Positions 60,777-64,000 of a stretch of 64,000 bases of DNA are shown piece by piece. A program made the translations under genes and the position numbers. The notes beneath the pieces are model-generated. The model did not search any database, was not told the DNA's origin, and was given only the letters and a program-made list of their open reading frames with translations. Position 1 is the stretch's first letter, and each line of letters starts with the position of its first letter. The stretch is from Ottelia alismoides (lineage: Eukaryota > Streptophyta > Magnoliopsida > Alismatales > Hydrocharitaceae), in the NCBI GenBank assembly GCA_037367405.1, contig JAZKJV010010627.1, positions 372,001 through 436,000 of the forward strand, read 5' to 3'.

Positions 60777-61800
60777 TCACTGAAACTCCTTGGAAAGACG
60801 CCCCAAGGAAACATGAGAACCAATAGGTTGCATAGTGCATGCTCGTTTCTGCCACCGTAGTGCAATAGACATATCCAGATCCTCAACATGTGTAGAAGAT
60901 ATAGTATCCACGTCCTGTACCTCAGTCTGTACATGGAAATCACCAGTGCCATCAGAAGAACTCAAATATTCAGAACATACCTTGGGCGTGCTGGATGAAG
61001 GAGGAGACAAATGAGCATGGGGCCGTCGTTGGTAAACCTGTGGAAAGAAAGTAGGAGATGGTGGAGGTGGCGGTGGAGGAGGTGGTGGTGGAGGTGATGT
61101 CGTAGGTGATAATGACGGAGGAAGATGCATATAGACCTCTTCTCCTTCCTCTGAAGACGTAAGCCTGTCACCTGTGGGGGAAAAATACATAATGGACTCG
61201 AAAGAGGTGGCATATGCACTAACATAGTATCTTCGTCGAACAGGGTCAAAACAACGATATCCTTTTTGGGTCCTGGAATACCCAACAAACACACATTTGA
61301 CATCTCTAGGAGAGAGCTTGTCAAGACATGGAGACATTTGATGAACAAAAGCTACAGAACCAAAGTCACGAGATGTTTGCGAGAAAAGATCCATCTCAGG
61401 AAACACAATCAAGAACGGAATCTTCTCTCCCAACACTGAAGAGGGCATACGATTTACCAAATAACATGCTGTTAGAACCGCATCTCCCCAATATGAATGA
61501 GGGGCATGGTTCTAAATCAAAAGAGTTCTGGTGACGTCTAACAGATGACGGTGTTTTCGTTCTGCCATCCCATTCTTTTGGGAAGTATATGCACAAGATT
61601 TATAATGCACAATGCCAAGAGACCTAAGGAATTGAGAAAGCTACATATTGCAAAATTTTAATGCATTATCGGAACGACTAAACTTGACTTTTGCAGAAAA
61701 ATATTCCTTATTTCATTAATAAGGAACTGGATAACATGACCTGCATCAGACTTGTTCTTAAGAAGAAATACCCAAGAAAATCTCGAAAACTCATCAATAA
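60777..61800 (-). pseudogene. copia integrase and hinge of E2
   Basis: From 61800 down: the core start IVIDEFSRFSWVFLLKNKSD, a broken middle with WDGRTKTPSSVRRHQNSF-type words (61396-61596), then YLVNRMPSSVLGEKIPFLIV, KCVFVGYSRTQKGYRCFDPV (60777-61460), and a proline-rich hinge coded by a GGT/GGA-type microsatellite (61050-61100). The region ends in RWQKRACTMQPIGSHVSLGR, which leads into RT. Upstream domains are cut off by E3. Confidence 0.82.
61050..61104 (-). repeat. Proline-coding microsatellite
   Basis: Repeated GGTGGAGG-type triplets give about 14 Pro in a row in the E2 hinge on the minus strand. Confidence 0.75.
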
Positions 61801-61804
61801 CAAT

Positions 61805-61947
61805 TGTTGGGAAAAATAAGAGTTGTGTCTATTCCTTGAGCCCTAGACTCTCTTATATAGGGAGAGGTCTATGGGCAAATTACATATGGCAGACAAACAA
61901 AAAGAACAATAAAGAAAAGACACAGAAACATAAACTAAACTTCTACA
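61805..61947 (-). repeat. 3' LTR of E3
   Basis: 143 bp with CTCTCTTATATAGGGAGAG as TATA region and ACTTCTACA at its end; CTCCCACTCAAGATGGAGC is the purine tract on the minus strand. Confidence 0.85.
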
Positions 61948-61954
61948 CTCCCAC

Positions 61955-63763
61955 TCAAGATGGAGCATAGATATCTATCATGCTCATCTTGGATAAGCAC
62001 TTTTGGAAGGAACCACGAAGTAAAGCTTTGGTAAGAACGTCTGCCGTTTGGTCTCCTGAGCTGACATGGATTGTAGAAATGAAACTTTCCTGGATCATAT
62101 CACGGATACAATGACAGTCCACTTCAATGTGCTTTGTCCTCTCATGAAATGCAGGGTTGTTTGCAATGATTAATGCAGCCTGATTGTCACATTGAAGTGA
62201 CATGGGAAGAGGAACATCTATATGTAGATCTGTCAGAACTGTACGAACCCACATCGCTCTATACTCCGATTCAGCACTAGATCTCGCAACTACAGTTTGC
62301 TTCTTGCTCTTCCATGAGACAAGTGACTCCCTAACGAATATAGCAAAACCTGATGTAGACTTCCTATCCTTCGGGCACCCTGCATAGTTTGCATCTATAC
62401 ATGCTGAGATAGTAATAACACCCTTCTTTCTAAACATTAGTCCTGCACCTGGAGATGACTTAAGATACCTTAGTATCATATGTATGGCATCCATGTGTAC
62501 CTGGCGAGGCTGCTCTGTAAACTGGCTCACTTTATTCACTGCAAATGTAATATCTGATCTGGTAATAGTAACATAAAGAAGCCTCCCTACCAGTTCTCTG
62601 TACCTTCTTTTATCAACCTCCTCAGTGTCTTCATTATACATCTTCATGCTTGGATCCTTGGGTGTAGAAGTAGGTCGACATCCAAGCATACCTTTGTCAC
62701 TTAGCAAGTCAGTGACATATTTCCTCTGAGTCATCACGAGTCCTTTCATTTCTAGCAAACTCCAATCCAAGGAAATATCTAAGTACTCCTAGATCCTTGG
62801 TAACGAATTCACGACCCAAGAATTCTTTTTCTATTCTGCATATCATCTCCTGTAATGAGTATATCATCAACATACACCATAATGACGGTCATACCTCTGG
62901 ATGTCCTCTGTACAAAGAGAGAATGGTCTGCATTTGACCTTTTGAACCCTTGCTTTTCAAAAAAAACTGAGAGCTTCTGGAACCAAGCTCTTGGGCTCTG
63001 CTTTAGGCCATAGATCACCTTATGAAGCCTGCATACCTACACACTCCCCCTCAGCAGTAAACCCAGGTGGCTGCTGCATGTAAACTTCTTCATGAAGATC
63101 ATCATATAAAAATGCGTTTTTGACATCTAATTGAAACAGGGGCCAATCTCGAATCACAACAATGGATAAAAGAATCCGTAAGGTAGAATGACGAGCAACA
63201 GGAGAAAACGTGTCAAGATAATCTACCCCATACGTCTGCGTAAAGCCCCGAGCAACCAGTCGAGCCTTGTACCTATCAATATTACCATCGACATTATGCT
63301 TCACCGTAAACACCCACTTGCAACTCACAATAGATGCCCCAGTAGGAGCTGGAACACGACTCCAAGTACCTCTCGACTGAAGGGCGGCCAGCTCTTCCTC
63401 CATAGCCAGACGCCATCTACTATCAGCTAATGCTTCCTGGTGAGTCCTTGGAATATTCACAACTGATAAAGCAACAACAAATCTCCCGAAATCTCCTGCC
63501 AAACGCTCAAAGGTAACATGGGAAGCAATCGGATATGAAGCACATGACCTCTTCTGCTTCCTCAGTGCAATCAGCAAATCAAGATCTGCATCAGCTGTAC
63601 CAACATCCGTATCATCCCCTGCCTGCTCCTGCTTAGAAACGTCGTCAGTCCCATCATTAGAAATAATGTTATCAGAACAAACCTGGGGCATGTTTGATGA
63701 TTGACCATGATCATGAGTAGGGGTTGGCCGTCGACTGTAGTGGCGTGGTAGAGGAGGAACCAA
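61955..63763 (-). pseudogene. copia RT and RNase H of E3
   Basis: Minus order: hinge end and RT fingers (63020-63763: [80 protein letters not shown]), palm (62809-63018: MVYVDDILITGDD, catalytic Asps kept), and thumb with RNase H (61955-62770: KGLVMTQRKYVTDLLSDKGM, VDKRRYRELVGRLLYVTITR, ILRYLKSSPGAGLMF, SKKQTVVARSSAESEYRAMW, TADVLTKALLRGSF). All motifs for polymerase and RNase H are present, and only frameshifts near 63020 and 62790 interrupt. A short gap in RNase H after EYRAM is seen relative to E1 and E2. Confidence 0.87.
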
Positions 63764-64000
63764 AGATATGGAAGGTGGTAGAGGTGGTGGCGGTGGTGGA
63801 GATGTAGGATCTTGCTATTGTGCATACAAGGGTGGAGGAGGACTATAGATTTCATCATTTATATCTGATGGCACCAACATGTCACCTGTAGGAGAGAAAA
63901 ACATGATTGACTCAAAAAACGTGGCATATGCACTGACATAATATCTTCGACGTAACAGATCATAGCAACGATACCCCCTTTGAGTCCTGGAATACCCGAC
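63764..64000 (-). pseudogene. Hinge of E3, partial
   Basis: Proline-rich coding (GGTGGTGG-type repeats near 63775-63805), then words for RRYYVSAYATFFESI and an S-R-T-Q-R-G-Y-R-C-Y-D-type motif at the window edge, the same hinge as in E2. Integrase lies outside. Confidence 0.75.

Larger units (their letters stand above)
59064..61804 (-). mobile_element. E2: copia element, interrupted in integrase by E3
   Basis: The 3' LTR is 59064-59206. RNase H, RT, the hinge and the start of the integrase core follow on the minus strand. The integrase reads IVIDEFSRFSWVFLLKNKSD right up to 61800, where the LTR of E3 begins, so E3 sits inside E2. The 5' half of E2 should lie beyond the window. Confidence 0.82.
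61805..64000 (-). mobile_element. E3: copia element inserted into E2 (runs off the window)
   Basis: The 3' LTR 61805-61947 starts TGTTGGGAAAAATAAGAG. Its left flank ACAAT (61800-61804) should recur beyond the other LTR outside the window. RNase H, RT and hinge follow on the minus strand. It is the youngest-looking of the E1-E3 group by its longer open frames. Confidence 0.85.

Overview
The window is nuclear DNA of a flowering plant, most likely a monocot. The reasons are the GC-rich first exon, the monocot-like exon sequence of the one host gene, GT-AG introns, abundant Ty1/copia elements primed by initiator tRNA-Met, plant LINEs with a zf-RVT tail, and MITEs. A TE-rich genome with very long introns such as a palm or orchid would fit, but the species cannot be named from sequence alone. 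No prokaryotic gene, CRISPR array, rRNA or tRNA gene was seen.

One host gene is visible. It is the 5' part of a ZIF/ZIFL-type major-facilitator transporter (ZINC INDUCED FACILITATOR-LIKE), plus strand. Exon 1 starts at 15780 with TATA and G-box sites upstream, and seven exons give 189 codons up to 44910. Introns 3-5 are compact (106, 111 and 134 bp). Intron 1 is 10.7 kb, intron 2 is 4.1 kb, intron 6 is 13.4 kb, and intron 7 runs beyond the window (more than 19 kb). Almost everything else is transposable-element sequence upstream of, or inside, this gene.

Upstream (1-15.7 kb): a complete but decayed Tnt1/Tork-type copia element (1200-7234, TSD TCTGG); a 5'-truncated chromodomain Ty3/gypsy element with one LTR (about 8.09-13.2 kb); and a cluster of GGGTTCGTTTGG-type MITEs (14.3-15.1 kb) just before the promoter.

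Intron 1: a possible organelle-derived block; a 5'-truncated LINE (18260-23905, 12-bp TSD) that was itself hit by a compact non-autonomous LTR element present as a three-LTR tandem (18408-22762); and a second LINE (24083-25294, 17-bp TSD). Intron 2: two decayed copia fragments.

Intron 6: a copia element (32768-43019) hit twice by a coding-free LTR family (called X here: X1 from 33732, X2 38977-42177). X2 itself carries a MITE, so four levels of nesting are readable.

Intron 7: a complete copia of the same family as the intron-6 host element (45670-50755, TSD CCCAT); a third X element (51971-about 54000) with a 47-bp LINE stub; a run of three related minus-strand copia elements (E1 54018-56.1 kb, E2 59064-61804, E3 61805-end); and LINE pieces between E1 and E2. 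No autonomous TE with intact reading frames was found. The main value of the window is a readable insertion history and a few unusual non-autonomous families.
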